A stretch of 64,000 bases of DNA, from positions 1-64,000 of the forward strand of contig CAXHEX010000002.1 of NCBI GenBank assembly GCA_964016105.1, given 5' to 3'. A program made the translations under genes and the position numbers. Each line of letters starts with the position of its first letter. The stretch's first letter is position 1. Source of the stretch: Ketobacter sp964016105. Its GTDB lineage: Bacteria > Pseudomonadota > Gammaproteobacteria > Pseudomonadales > Ketobacteraceae. This document shows, piece after piece, positions 24,351 to 34,544 of the stretch. The notes under the pieces are model-generated. The model had not been told where the DNA came from, searched no databases, and saw only the letters and a program-made list of their open reading frames with translations.

Positions 24351-27350
24351 TTGGCTAAATCCGCACTTACCAAGCAACAGCGGGCGAACTATGGTAAATA
24401 TAATGGTTCGCCTACTCATGACCAATTAGCGCAGCACTTCTACTTGGATGATCGTGACCTAGAAGAAGTGGAAGCTAAACGGACTGATCAAAATCGCTTA
24501 GGGTATGCATTACAACTCTGTACTCTGCGCTTTTTGGGGACCCCTTACAACACCATCAAAGATGTCCCACTGAATGCTGCGATATTTGTTGCCAAACAAC
24601 TCACGATTAGAAATGTTCGTGTTCGGCATGACTATACGGAACGGCGACGTTCTGCTCATTTAACCGAGCTTAAAAACCGCTATAGCTATCGCGATTTCAA
24701 AGAGCCTGCGGCATTCTTTAAATATTTGCGCTGGCTTTACGCCCGGTTATGGACCGGCGACGAATCCTTTCACACGTTATTCGATTTATCAACACGCTTT
24801 TTAGTCACGCACAAAATTATTTTGCCAGGTGTAACTGTTTTGGAACGTACCATCAATCGCACGCGACGACGGTGTCAGCAACGCATGGTGGATATAATTT
24901 GTCGACAGTTGAAAAAAGAAGATCAAGCGGGGTTAGACTTTTTATTGAAACCCTATGCGTCAGAAAATACCAGTGAGCTCAATGATCTCCGTTCGCCGCT
25001 ACCCAACGTTAACAGCACCACCATCAATGCCATGATGGACAAATTGGCGCGGGTGCGAGAGGTCAAAGTACATCATGTTGATGTGTCTGGTATCCCCAAG
25101 AGCAAGCTTCAAGTGATTGCAAAACGAGTTCACAAAGCTCATGCCAGTAATTTGCGGCGCATGCCCAATGCGCAGCGCTGGGCTTTTCTTTTAATCTTTG
25201 TCCTATTATTAGAAACTCAGCTAGTCGATCAGATCATGGACTTGGTGGATGCGTTTGTTGCTGATATGCAGCGTCAAGTCAAAAACAAAAGCCAAAAGGA
25301 ACGGTTGAGAACACTCAAAGAACTCGATGAAGCCGCCCGCTTACTGAGTCTCGCCTGTGGTGTGTTGGTCGACGATGCAGTTAAACCCCATGAGCTGAGA
25401 GCCAAAACCTTTCGGAAAGCATCGAAGGCCGAGATTGAAAAAGCCATGAAGGCAGTCGATGAGATCACACGCAGTAAAGACGATCAGAATCAAAAAGAAT
25501 GGCTTGATAACTTCCACCGGATTAAACGCTTTTTACCACGTTTGGTGGCCTCAGTAACCTTTAAAGCAACAGTGGCCGGCCAACCCTTATTGGAAGGTCT
25601 TGAGTACTTAACAAGCTTTTTCAATGCGAAAAATGATGAATCGTTTGATCCACCCCTGGAACATGTACCCAAATCATGGCGTAAACATATTCTCCAAAAA
25701 AGCGGAGTCAATCTTGAAGCCTACACGGTTTGTACCACCAAACAATTACGTGAATCACTTGTTCGTCGAGATGTCTTTGTGGTTGATAGCGCTACTTGGA
25801 ACGACCCTCGATTACGGTTGTTGCGAGGAAAAGCTTGGCATAAAGTAAAACCTGCAGTTTGCAGGGCGCTCGATTTATCAGAACAACCGAAACCCAAGCT
25901 AAACACTTTAAGGCAACAGCTGGATGCCAGTTATCAGTACTTTGTCAAAGGGCTACCGAACAATAATGAGGTGCGCATTGAGCAGGCGACAGGAAAACCC
26001 AAATTAATCATTTCGCCGCTCGATGCGCTATCCGAACCGGCCTCTTTGGTACAGCTCCGTGACTTGACCCGGCGTTTGATGCCACTCATTGATTTACCTG
26101 AATTGCTGTTGGAAATTAATGCGAGAACCAACTTTACCCAAGACTTTTTCCATGTCAGTGAAAACGAGAGTCGTGCTTCAGATTTACATATCAGTCTATG
26201 TGCAGTCTTGATGGCTGAGGCATGCAATATTGGATTGGAGCCTCTCATTCAGCCCGGTAATCCAGCATTAACCCGAGGTCGATTAAAGTGGGTGAAAAAG
26301 AACTATATAAGGCCTGAAACGATTGAGGCGGCAAATAAAGCCATACTGTGGTTTCACAGCGCCATTCCGTTAGTAAAACAGTGGGGTGGTGGTCAGGTGG
26401 CTTCAGCAGATGGACTAAGGTTTATAACACCAGCCCATACCGCCTATACACGTCATAACAAACTCTATTTTGCGGGTAACCCGGGTGTCACTTATTACAA
26501 TTTTATCACAGATCAATTTGCCGGGTTTCATGGGTTACTTATCCCAGGAACCATGCGAGACTCACTTTACCTTTTACAGGCATTACTGGACCAAGATTCT
26601 CATCTCGACCCAAGAGAAATCATGACCGATACTGCTGGAGTGAGTAACGTAGTGTTCGGCTTGTTTTGGTTGCTCGGTTTTCAATTTAGCCCCAGAATCG
26701 CCGATATGGGCTCTATGCGTTTTTGGCGAGCAGACAAGCAAGCTGATTACGGTGACATGAATCCCTTCAGCAATCACCAGCTAAAAATGCATCTACCTGA
26801 ATATAACTGGGAAGATATTCTTCGCGTATCTGGGTCGCTAAAACTCGGAAAAATAGGTGCAACTGAGCTAATTCGTTCATTGCTGCACTATAAGCGGCCA
26901 ACGACGTTAGCAAAATCAATCGCTGAACTGGGGAAAGCAGTAAAAACCATTCATGCCCTCCGAACCATGACGGATAAAACCTATCGAAGACGAATACTAA
27001 CGCAGCTTAATCGAACTGAAAGTCGCCACAGCCTAGCAAGAGCCATTTGCTATGGTAACAGCGGTGAATTAAGGCAGCCATACAAAGAAGGGCAGGAAGA
27101 TCAACTAGGCTGCCTTGGCTTGGTGACCAACATTGTTGTACTCTGGAACACACTGTATTTAGACGCAATTTTGAACTATCTAAAAGACAAAGGCTTTGTA
27201 GTGCGCGATGAAGATGTGACTCGTCTATCTCCTTTGACTCATGAACACATTCACATGTTGGGTAGGTATCTTTTTGTCGTCGAACCGACTATAGAAGCTG
27301 GGCTGATGAGGCCCATCATAGAACGCAACGAAATTGACGAATATTTTTAG
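24351..27350 (+). CDS. tnpA: Tn3-family transposase TnpA (first copy)
   Basis: 999-aa DDE transposase catalysing replicative transposition. The N-terminal DUF4158-like DNA-binding part (TDQNRLGYALQLCTLRFLGT) is followed by the catalytic part. Acidic residues lie in ASADGLRF and MTDTAGVSNVVFGLFWLLGFQFSPRI, with the late Glu in the SGELRQPYKEGQEDQ / LVTNIVVLWNTLYLD region. The length is normal and the frame is intact. The start is a TTG at 24351. No resolvase gene lies next to it. It is only distantly like the second copy at 44575, so the two belong to different Tn3 subgroups. Terminal repeats were not found by eye. Confidence 0.9.
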   Translation: MAKSALTKQQRANYGKYNGSPTHDQLAQHFYLDDRDLEEVEAKRTDQNRLGYALQLCTLRFLGTPYNTIKDVPLNAAIFVAKQLTIRNVRVRHDYTERRRSAHLTELKNRYSYRDFKEPAAFFKYLRWLYARLWTGDESFHTLFDLSTRFLVTHKIILPGVTVLERTINRTRRRCQQRMVDIICRQLKKEDQAGLDFLLKPYASENTSELNDLRSPLPNVNSTTINAMMDKLARVREVKVHHVDVSGIPKSKLQVIAKRVHKAHASNLRRMPNAQRWAFLLIFVLLLETQLVDQIMDLVDAFVADMQRQVKNKSQKERLRTLKELDEAARLLSLACGVLVDDAVKPHELRAKTFRKASKAEIEKAMKAVDEITRSKDDQNQKEWLDNFHRIKRFLPRLVASVTFKATVAGQPLLEGLEYLTSFFNAKNDESFDPPLEHVPKSWRKHILQKSGVNLEAYTVCTTKQLRESLVRRDVFVVDSATWNDPRLRLLRGKAWHKVKPAVCRALDLSEQPKPKLNTLRQQLDASYQYFVKGLPNNNEVRIEQATGKPKLIISPLDALSEPASLVQLRDLTRRLMPLIDLPELLLEINARTNFTQDFFHVSENESRASDLHISLCAVLMAEACNIGLEPLIQPGNPALTRGRLKWVKKNYIRPETIEAANKAILWFHSAIPLVKQWGGGQVASADGLRFITPAHTAYTRHNKLYFAGNPGVTYYNFITDQFAGFHGLLIPGTMRDSLYLLQALLDQDSHLDPREIMTDTAGVSNVVFGLFWLLGFQFSPRIADMGSMRFWRADKQADYGDMNPFSNHQLKMHLPEYNWEDILRVSGSLKLGKIGATELIRSLLHYKRPTTLAKSIAELGKAVKTIHALRTMTDKTYRRRILTQLNRTESRHSLARAICYGNSGELRQPYKEGQEDQLGCLGLVTNIVVLWNTLYLDAILNYLKDKGFVVRDEDVTRLSPLTHEHIHMLGRYLFVVEPTIEAGLMRPIIERNEIDEYF

Positions 27351-27626
27351 TTTACAAGGTTAAATCGTGGCGCTAACAGAACAACAAAAATACCTTATAT
27401 AAAATCACTTCTAAGGGTGGATGTGACGAAGCTTTGTATCGGTTTGATACGCTAATGGAGTCGTTAGAACAAGGTAATAGTGATGGTAGTATCTATGAGC
27501 CCTAAGACATGGGGGCATCAATGCTGATTAAATATTATCCCGATATGCACCATCTATCTGATATGTAAGTAATTATTTTTCCTTATCGGTAAATTTTGTA
27601 GAGATGATCGCCATACCCCATAATTC
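27351..27626. other. gap downstream of the first transposase
   Basis: AT-rich sequence with no supported gene. Base composition becomes GC-richer from about 27630 onward, which suggests that a junction between two acquired segments lies near here. Confidence 0.35.
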
Positions 27627-27737
27627 TTCCGACGCTCGGCGGCTCGGGAACGCGTGGACTTTGAACTGATGAAATAGCAAGGAGGCTGGAATAATGATGC
27701 TACCGTTTGGGAGTACATCGAGGAAGGACAGCAATAA
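27627..27737 (+). pseudogene. possible C-terminal remnant of a tyrosine recombinase
   Basis: A 36-codon stretch reads FRRSAARE...VDFELMK, then a TAG, then QGGWNNDATVWEYIEEGQQ and a stop. The QGGW...VWEYIEEG part resembles the end of phage-type integrases (the region holding the catalytic Tyr). The in-frame stop and missing upstream part mean it is dead. It is a short match, so the call is tentative. Confidence 0.4.
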
Positions 27738-27824
27738 TACGCATCAATCATTCTGATGGAAAAATGAGCTTATTGCTGAACGCTGAATCCCTAAGAAAGG
27801 GAAAGTAAATCCGCAGGATCGACA

Positions 27825-28151
27825 TCATCTCGGTGCAAACATGATAATGCCCATCCCTAACAAGGTGATGGCCACGCCTACAAAATCCCACAGATGCGGG
27901 CGAATCCCATCCACACCCCACAACCACAGTATGGCCACCGAAACATAGACGCCGCCATAGGCCGCATAAACCCGGCCCGCTGCGGTTGGATGAAGAGACA
28001 GTAGCCAGGCAAACAGCGCCAGGCTGAACGCTGCCGGCAGCAAAACCCATGCGGATGCCGACTTCTTCAGCCAGAGGTATGGAAGATAACAGCCAACTAT
28101 TTCTGCAATAGCGGTGATGATGAACAAACCGAGCGTGGAAAGTATGGACAT
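27825..28151 (-). CDS. YnfA/UPF0060-family small membrane protein
   Basis: 108-aa protein with four predicted transmembrane helices, the exact usual length of the UPF0060 (YnfA) family. The motif RVYAAYGGVYV is characteristic. The start is the ATG at 28151 (AAGAGA upstream), not the longer frame that overlaps the CDF gene. The family is a small multidrug-resistance-like group; its substrate is unproven. It follows the CDF exporter gene by 14 bp on the same strand and is probably co-transcribed. Confidence 0.85.
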   Translation of the reverse strand: MSILSTLGLFIITAIAEIVGCYLPYLWLKKSASAWVLLPAAFSLALFAWLLSLHPTAAGRVYAAYGGVYVSVAILWLWGVDGIRPHLWDFVGVAITLLGMGIIMFAPR

Positions 28152-28165
28152 ACGAAGTTCTCTTG

Positions 28166-29083
28166 TTAGTGCTGATCCGTTTGGCTGGGCACGGGTTGAT
28201 CCCGGCAAGCTTCTTCGGTCAGCTCGATTTCAATTGTGGTGTGAGCCAGCGGGTATTGTTCGAGCGCCATAGCAATGGATTGTTTGATGGCACAGTATTC
28301 GTCAGGGCCAAAAACTCCCTCGTGATCCGCTACGATATGGGCCGTCAGTACATGCTGTTCACCATCCAGGGACCAGAGGTGCTGGTGATGAATCTCGCTG
28401 ACACCATCAATAGCAAGTAGCTTGTGCTCAATCTCTTTGTGAAGTGCCTTATCTGGTACCGCCTGGAAAAACAGCTTACCGGTCACCCAAAAATTCCGAA
28501 TCACATTAAGTAGAATAAACAGAGTGAATCCCACCGATAACAATGGATCGAGAATAGGCCAGTCGGCAAACTGCAATACGATTGAGATAATCAGCACCGC
28601 CAGCCAGCCCAGCACATCTTCCAACAGGTGCCAGTTCAATATCTTTTCGTTTAGCGTATCTCCCTTGCTAAGGCGATATGCAGCAATTCCGTTGACGGTA
28701 ACGCCCAAAATCGCCAGTGCTAACATGCCCTCGGTGACGGGCATCACTGGGTTGGCCAGTCGGGGAATTGCCTCGCTTAATACCCATATCGATCCGGCAA
28801 TCAGCACCAAACTGTTGATCAAAGCCCCAAACAGCGATAATCGCCGATAGCCATAGGTGAATTCGCTATCGGCGGATTTTTTCCCCAGGCGGTTCAATAG
28901 CCAGGCGCTACCGATCGACAGGCTGTCCCCCAAATCATGAACCGCATCGGCCATGATAGCCGTACTGTTAGTTAACCAACCACCAACAAATTCAATAATG
29001 GTAAAGATTACGTTCAGGAAGAACGCCATTCCTATCCGGCTGGCGCTCTCATCTTTGAGGTGCGAGTGATCGTGTTGGGCCAT
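28166..29083 (-). CDS. cation diffusion facilitator (CzcD/ZitB-like) metal exporter
   Basis: 305-aa proton/metal antiporter with six TM helices. The TM2 metal site is in MADAVHDLGDS and the TM5 site in HLLEDVLGW. The N-terminal HDHSH and the C-terminal cytoplasmic domain (IDGVSEIHHQHLWSLDGEQHVLTAHIV) are typical of Zn/Cd/Co exporters. AAGGA lies 6 bases before the ATG. It would pump metal from the cytoplasm to the periplasm, where the CzcCBA system encoded upstream on the same strand could remove it. Specificity cannot be read directly. Confidence 0.92.
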   Translation of the reverse strand: MAQHDHSHLKDESASRIGMAFFLNVIFTIIEFVGGWLTNSTAIMADAVHDLGDSLSIGSAWLLNRLGKKSADSEFTYGYRRLSLFGALINSLVLIAGSIWVLSEAIPRLANPVMPVTEGMLALAILGVTVNGIAAYRLSKGDTLNEKILNWHLLEDVLGWLAVLIISIVLQFADWPILDPLLSVGFTLFILLNVIRNFWVTGKLFFQAVPDKALHKEIEHKLLAIDGVSEIHHQHLWSLDGEQHVLTAHIVADHEGVFGPDEYCAIKQSIAMALEQYPLAHTTIEIELTEEACRDQPVPSQTDQH

Positions 29084-29136
29084 TGGTATTCCTTATTGGT
29101 GCAACGGGTGATATTAAATCAGGAATTTAGTATTTC

Positions 29137-29817
29137 TTATGACTTTCTACCTTCGATAATCATTCCCGCCCCATTTAAATAATGTTCTTCTCTCAGTCCA
29201 ATAAGACGCTCTCTTAGCACGCCTTTTCCACGAGCCCACTTCGCTTCCAGCTTTGCGTTATCCAGGTCTTCAGCAGAATCGATACCGGCATACTGAAGAA
29301 CGATTCTATAAACTGGATATAGCCATCGTAACAGGCCCTTATCAGGGCGTGATTTCTCAAAATCCATTGTTGCGAATCTTCCGCCGGGCCGCATCAGGTC
29401 CGCGATTCGGTTCAGCGACGCCTCCAGATCATAGACAATACCAAGGCACCATATCGCGGTAACGGCATCGACTAGTTCTGTTACCCTGTCAAGGCGCGCG
29501 GCATCATCGCAAATGAGTTCAATGTTTCGCCATCCCTCCGTTCGAATGCGTCGTTGTGCCTGCTCCAGCATGCCCTCTGAGTAATCAACCCCAATTATCT
29601 TTCCCTGCTTCCCAACCCGCTCAACAAGCAGTGGGAAATTACGACCGGTACCGCAACCAACATCAAGCACGGTGGCTCCGCTAATGTCACCCAGCAAGTT
29701 AATCGTATGGCTGCGATACTTCTCAAGCTTCAGGATTCGCCCGAACACGATGTCGGTCAGCCGATCATAGTATCGTGCAGCGCCATCATAGTTTTCTGAG
29801 ACCTCATCTAATTTCAT
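29137..29817 (-). CDS. class I SAM-dependent methyltransferase
   Basis: 226 aa with the SAM-binding motif VLDVGCGTGRNF (about 50-61), an acidic residue in IGVDYSEGM and the motif LMRPGGRF. UbiE/Methyltransf_11-like overall. GGAGG lies 7 bases before the ATG. It lies between the CzcA and CDF genes, so a link with metal or metalloid handling is possible, but nothing in the sequence proves it. It has no signal peptide and is expected to be cytoplasmic. Confidence 0.8.
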   Translation of the reverse strand: MKLDEVSENYDGAARYYDRLTDIVFGRILKLEKYRSHTINLLGDISGATVLDVGCGTGRNFPLLVERVGKQGKIIGVDYSEGMLEQAQRRIRTEGWRNIELICDDAARLDRVTELVDAVTAIWCLGIVYDLEASLNRIADLMRPGGRFATMDFEKSRPDKGLLRWLYPVYRIVLQYAGIDSAEDLDNAKLEAKWARGKGVLRERLIGLREEHYLNGAGMIIEGRKS

Positions 29818-29972
29818 CGCATTTCCTCCATTCAGCCCGACGAAAAAGTGTCTGGTGGTCGCATTGTTTAATGCCCGCAGTTGTAGTCAGAAAGATCATG
29901 TTGATGCACTGGATATTTCTTAGGTATCAAGCATACCTACCCTGACCGCAAAGGTAAGGGCAGGTACAACGT

Positions 29973-32900
29973 CTATGCCATGTCCCTTAACTTGCCTTTT
30001 GAAAACCAGGCAAACAGCACCGGCAATACAAACAGCGTCAAGAACGTAGCGGTTACCAACCCGCCCACGATCACACTCGCCAGAGGCTTTTGGATTTCTG
30101 CGCCGACACCATTCGACAGCAGCATGGGGATCAGACCCAGTGCCGAGGTAATAGCAGTCATCAACACGGGCCTTAGCCTTGAAACCGCTCCATCAAACAC
30201 CGCATCCGATACTTTCAAGCCGTCCGCAATCCGTTGATTGATGCTTTCCACCATGACAACGCCATTCAGGACAGCGACCCCGAACAAGGTGATGAAGCCC
30301 ACTGAGCTGGGCACCGACAAATACTGACCGGAAATCCAGAGTGAAAACACGCCGCCAATCACCGCCAGCGGGACATTCACCAGAATCAGCATGGCCTGGC
30401 CAACCGAGGCAAAGGCAAAATAAAGCAACAAGGCAATTAATCCCAGCGAAACCGGCACCACCAGTGATAAACGCTTTTGCGCTCGCTGCTGGTTTTCAAA
30501 CTGGCCACCGATATCGATGGAATAGCCGGTGGGCAGATCCACTTGCTCCGCAATCGCCTGACGAATATCGGCAACCACGCTGCCCATGTCCCGTCCCTGA
30601 ACATTGGCCTGAATCACCACCCGACGCTGAACGTCATCACGACGTACCTGCGGTGGGCCGGATGTAATACTCACTTCGGCAACGTCGCCAAGACGCACCC
30701 AGGCCCCGCTGGGCGCCTGTAACCTCAGGTCGGCAATGGTTTCACGGTCTTTGCGAAACCGCTCGGCCAGTCGCACGTAGATGTCGTATCGCTCGTTGCC
30801 ATTGATGATCTGACCGGCACTGGCTCCACCCAATCCTTTTCGCACCAGCTCCATCACGTCACCCACGGCCAGACCGTAACGGGACAAGGCCCTTCGATCC
30901 GGTTTCACCACCAGTTGAGATTCGCCGGTGATCTGCTCCATCGCCACATCCCGGGCACCTTCGATGTCCTTCACCACGGCCTCAATAGCCTGGCCCTTTT
31001 CGGCCAGCACGGCAAGATCGGGACCAAACAGTTTGATGGCCAGCTGCGCTTTGACACCCGAGAGCAACTCGTCCACACGGGTTGCGATGGGTTGCGAGAA
31101 GTTGAACAGTAAGCCCGGGTGTTGCTCCAGTTTCTGTTCCATCAATGACTGGAGTTCATAACGGTTGTCTGCACTGGTCCATTCCGGCACCGGCTTAAGG
31201 CCAATATAAATCTCGATGTTATTCACTGGCTCAGGATCGCCGCCGATTTCAGCCCGGCCAATGCGCGACAGCGCGTAAGTCACCTCCGGGAACTCCATCA
31301 ACATGGCCTCCAGCTTGGGGGCCACTTCCAGCGCGGTATCCAGACTGGAAGAAGGTGCCAGGGTGACGCGCAGGTTAATGGTGCCTTCCTCCAGCTCGGG
31401 CACGAACTCTGTACCCAGTCGGGGCAAAACCAGCGCGGCCGCCACCACCATAACGGCAGCAACACCCACCACCACTTTGCTGTGCCCCATAGCCCAGGAT
31501 AAACCTTTACGATAGAGCCTATCGAGCGGCTTCAATACAAAGCTCTCGCGTTGACGCACACCCTTGCGAAAGAGGTAGGTGGCCAGTGCAGGTACGATGA
31601 TCAAGGCCACTAACACCGCCGAGAGCATAGCCAGCATGATGCTGATGGCCATGGGCTGAAACAGTTTGGCTTCGACACCCTCAAAGCTGAACAGCGGCAT
31701 GAAGACAACCAGAATAATGGCCGTAGCAAAAAAGATAGGGCGCGCGACTTCCTTACCGGCTTCCTGCAGGCGCAAGGCAATACCATGGCGGTCGTGGCCC
31801 ACATCAACAGGGTCTTCGTCATCGGAATCCACCCGCGATTGTCTGTGGGTATCATGCTCAGCATCCGGATGCGTCAGATGTTTAAACATATTCTCCACCA
31901 TCACCACTGAGCCATCTACCAACATACCGATGGCGACCGCGATCCCCCCCAGCGACATCAGATTGGCCGACAACCCAAACCAAGACATCACCATCAGGGC
32001 AATGCCAATGGAAATCGGGATAGACATCAACACCAGAAAGGTGGCACGCAGATTCATCAGGAACAGCGCGAGGATGACAACAATAAATACAAACGCCAGC
32101 AACAGGGCATTAACTACCGTCTGCACGGCCTTACTGACTAAATCCGCTTGATCATAATAGGCTTCAAATTTCACGCCTGCCGGTAGCGCCTGATTAATCC
32201 GTTCGGTGCGGGTTTTAACAGCGTCTATTGTGGCCTTAGTGTTGGCCCCCATGCGCTTGAGCACGATGCCGGACACAATCTCACCAAGATTTTCCACATT
32301 GCCGTCGGCATTCTTTCGAGACATGGTCACCGCACCCTGGCGGATTTCACTACCCAATGCCACTTGCGCCACATCGGACACAGTAACCGTGGTGCCATCT
32401 ACCGTTTTCAACGGTACCTGGCGGATTTGCTCCAATCCCTGTTCACCATGATCCAGCCAGCCGGTACCCCTGATCACCAGTTGCTCCTGGCCCCGGTTCA
32501 TATACCAGCCGCCAACGTTGGTATTGTTACGCGCCAGCGCCGACATGATGTCATCCTGGGTCAGCTCGTAGGCCAACAGCCGGGAGGGGTTCAGGTTTAC
32601 CTGGTATTGGCGCACTTCACCGCCGAACGATAGCACATCGGTCACGCCCTCGGCCGGGATCAATAGCAGCTTCACCACCCAGTCGTTCAAACTGCGCAAT
32701 GCCATGGCATCGAAACCGGCATCGGGTTCGGCCACCAGCAGATACTGATAGACCTGACCCAGGCCGGAAGTATTCGGGCCCATTTCCGGTGTGCCGACGC
32801 CATCGGGGATCAGCTCCTTGGCAGCCTGAAGCCGTTCAAATACCAGTTGCCGGGCAAAATAAATATCGGTGCCTTCTTTAAAGACTACGGTAACGCCGGA

Positions 32901-33170
32901 CAGGCCGGTTTTGGAAATTGAGCGCACCTCTTCCACATCCGGTAAGGCGTACATCACGGCTTCGATGGGATAGGTAATAAGCTGTTCCACCTCTTCGGCA
33001 GCCAGCCCCGGTGCTTCGGTATTGACAGATACCTGCACGTTGGTCACATCCGGAAAAGCATCCAGATTCAGTTTTGGAATAATAAAAACGGCACTGACCG
33101 TTAGTGTGATCAGGGCTATCACCACCAGCAATCGGTTGATGACCGCCCAATCGATAATTCGGTTAAACAT
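29973..33170 (-). CDS. czcA: CzcA-type heavy-metal RND efflux pump
   Basis: 1065-aa inner-membrane proton-driven pump of the HME-RND family, twelve TM helices and two large periplasmic loops. The TM4 motif MLVDGSVVMVENMF marks metal (CzcA/CusA) members, and the N-terminus INRLLVVIALITL...PKLNLDAFPDVTNVQV is typical. A charged His/Asp-rich segment of about 45 residues (HPDAEHDTHRQSRVDSDDED...) interrupts the TM4-TM5 region. AGGAG lies 5 bases before the ATG. It is 15 bp downstream of the adaptor gene, and the order czcC-czcB-czcA on the minus strand forms an operon for export of Zn/Co/Cd across both membranes. Confidence 0.93.
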   Translation of the reverse strand: MFNRIIDWAVINRLLVVIALITLTVSAVFIIPKLNLDAFPDVTNVQVSVNTEAPGLAAEEVEQLITYPIEAVMYALPDVEEVRSISKTGLSGVTVVFKEGTDIYFARQLVFERLQAAKELIPDGVGTPEMGPNTSGLGQVYQYLLVAEPDAGFDAMALRSLNDWVVKLLLIPAEGVTDVLSFGGEVRQYQVNLNPSRLLAYELTQDDIMSALARNNTNVGGWYMNRGQEQLVIRGTGWLDHGEQGLEQIRQVPLKTVDGTTVTVSDVAQVALGSEIRQGAVTMSRKNADGNVENLGEIVSGIVLKRMGANTKATIDAVKTRTERINQALPAGVKFEAYYDQADLVSKAVQTVVNALLLAFVFIVVILALFLMNLRATFLVLMSIPISIGIALMVMSWFGLSANLMSLGGIAVAIGMLVDGSVVMVENMFKHLTHPDAEHDTHRQSRVDSDDEDPVDVGHDRHGIALRLQEAGKEVARPIFFATAIILVVFMPLFSFEGVEAKLFQPMAISIMLAMLSAVLVALIIVPALATYLFRKGVRQRESFVLKPLDRLYRKGLSWAMGHSKVVVGVAAVMVVAAALVLPRLGTEFVPELEEGTINLRVTLAPSSSLDTALEVAPKLEAMLMEFPEVTYALSRIGRAEIGGDPEPVNNIEIYIGLKPVPEWTSADNRYELQSLMEQKLEQHPGLLFNFSQPIATRVDELLSGVKAQLAIKLFGPDLAVLAEKGQAIEAVVKDIEGARDVAMEQITGESQLVVKPDRRALSRYGLAVGDVMELVRKGLGGASAGQIINGNERYDIYVRLAERFRKDRETIADLRLQAPSGAWVRLGDVAEVSITSGPPQVRRDDVQRRVVIQANVQGRDMGSVVADIRQAIAEQVDLPTGYSIDIGGQFENQQRAQKRLSLVVPVSLGLIALLLYFAFASVGQAMLILVNVPLAVIGGVFSLWISGQYLSVPSSVGFITLFGVAVLNGVVMVESINQRIADGLKVSDAVFDGAVSRLRPVLMTAITSALGLIPMLLSNGVGAEIQKPLASVIVGGLVTATFLTLFVLPVLFAWFSKGKLRDMA

Positions 33171-33185
33171 GGGGTCTCCTACTGC

Positions 33186-34529
33186 TTAGTGGTTGTGGGG
33201 ATCAAAACCGCCCTTGGCGATCTGGGAGGCAACAAAGAAAGCGCCCTGTGTGACAATACGCGCCCCCGGACCGACACCGCTAATTTCACGTAGCGGCCCG
33301 AGTGCTCGACCCAACTCCACCTCCACTGGCTGGAACTCGCCGGGTTGGTCTTCCACGAACACCGTCCAATCTCCGTCCGCTCCGCGCATCAGTGCGGTTT
33401 CGGGTACCGCTAGCACGGGTCTTTTAGTCTGGAATCGGAAATACACCTCGGCGAACTGGCCCGGGTGCAGGCGATGTTCCGGATTATTGACCAACAGGCG
33501 CACGGTACGGGTACGGGTGATGGGATCGATGGTGTGTGCCTCCTGAGTGACCGACGCTTTAACGCGCACATCACCTGTCACGACTTCCGCTGGCGTCCCC
33601 TCGCCCAGACTCAGGGACAGATTGGCGGGCAGATGAGCTTCTACCCAGAGCTGCTTTTCATTGGCCAGCGCAATCAAAGGTTCGCCCGCCTCAATCCGTT
33701 GCCCCTGCTCGAAAGCATCGCTCAGCACCGCACCGTCGATTTGGGCACGCAAGGTATAATCCCCCAAGGCCAGGGATTGCTGTGACGCTACTAGTGGTTG
33801 CAGGTCTGCGGTGGACAGGCCATAGGCTAACAGCGTTGCCCGGGCCGCCTCCAGGTTGGTTTTGGCAGCAATATAACGCTGTTCACCCACGGTTTTGCGC
33901 CCAAGCTCCTGTACTCTCTGCCATTCGGGCCAGGCCGTGCGGTAATTGGCCTGTGCTTGCGCCACTGCTTCACTGAACAGAGTAACCAGCGGCTGACCCT
34001 GTTCGACGTGATCGCCCAGGGCGACATGGCGGTGCAGCACCACGGAGGGCACCCGGGGCGATACCCGGTAACTGGTGTAACCGTTGGACAGTATCTCCCC
34101 GGGTGCGTAAAGCTGATAATCAACCTTTCTGGGAGTCAGTGGGATTACCTGAATATCGGCCAAGGTCATTTGTGCCGGGTCCAGTGACGCGGAAGCAGCT
34201 TCTTCGTGACCTCCATGCCCACCATGATTATCGTGCTCACCATGTGCGCCCTCGCTGTGCTCTTCATGCCCGTGTTCTGATTCGGAATTGTGCTCGTCGT
34301 GGGCGCTGTGTTCGTCATGATCTTCATCGCCGTGATCTGCGTGGCCGTGCTCGGTGTCAGGCTGATGCGCATCATGCTCTTCATGATTATCGTGTTCGCT
34401 ATGGGGGGCCGCTGTTGTCGCTTTTTCCTGCCCATGCTCACGCGCATGCTTAGACTCAGATTCTTTGGCGTGGCTTGCGTTAGCGGTCGCAAGCCACGCA
34501 ATCAAAATGGCTACCAGTGTTTTATTCAT
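33186..34529 (-). CDS. czcB: CzcB-type membrane-fusion adaptor with a long His-rich N-terminus
   Basis: 447-aa periplasmic adaptor. It has a signal peptide (TLVAILIAWLATANASHA), then a ~85-residue segment very rich in His, Asp and Glu (about residues 25-110) that probably buffers metal. The barrel-sandwich/hairpin core and C-terminal beta domains follow (LNNPEHRLHPGQFAEV region). The start is the ATG at 34529, because AGGA is at the right distance from it and almost touches the ATG three codons earlier. It links CzcA to CzcC; the gene is 15 bp from the czcC stop and 15 bp from czcA. Confidence 0.92.
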   Translation of the reverse strand: MNKTLVAILIAWLATANASHAKESESKHAREHGQEKATTAAPHSEHDNHEEHDAHQPDTEHGHADHGDEDHDEHSAHDEHNSESEHGHEEHSEGAHGEHDNHGGHGGHEEAASASLDPAQMTLADIQVIPLTPRKVDYQLYAPGEILSNGYTSYRVSPRVPSVVLHRHVALGDHVEQGQPLVTLFSEAVAQAQANYRTAWPEWQRVQELGRKTVGEQRYIAAKTNLEAARATLLAYGLSTADLQPLVASQQSLALGDYTLRAQIDGAVLSDAFEQGQRIEAGEPLIALANEKQLWVEAHLPANLSLSLGEGTPAEVVTGDVRVKASVTQEAHTIDPITRTRTVRLLVNNPEHRLHPGQFAEVYFRFQTKRPVLAVPETALMRGADGDWTVFVEDQPGEFQPVEVELGRALGPLREISGVGPGARIVTQGAFFVASQIAKGGFDPHNH

Positions 34530-34544
34530 GTTTCTCATTCCTGT

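Noticed and set aside
27508..27515. GGGGGCAT as possible left end of the Tn3 element ending at 47577
   Set aside because: Only eight bases match; the following bases (CAATGC) do not match TTGAAC, and the flanking 5 bp differ from those at 47578.
31666..32151. 161-codon plus-strand frame
   Set aside because: Antisense of czcA with no start signal or domain.
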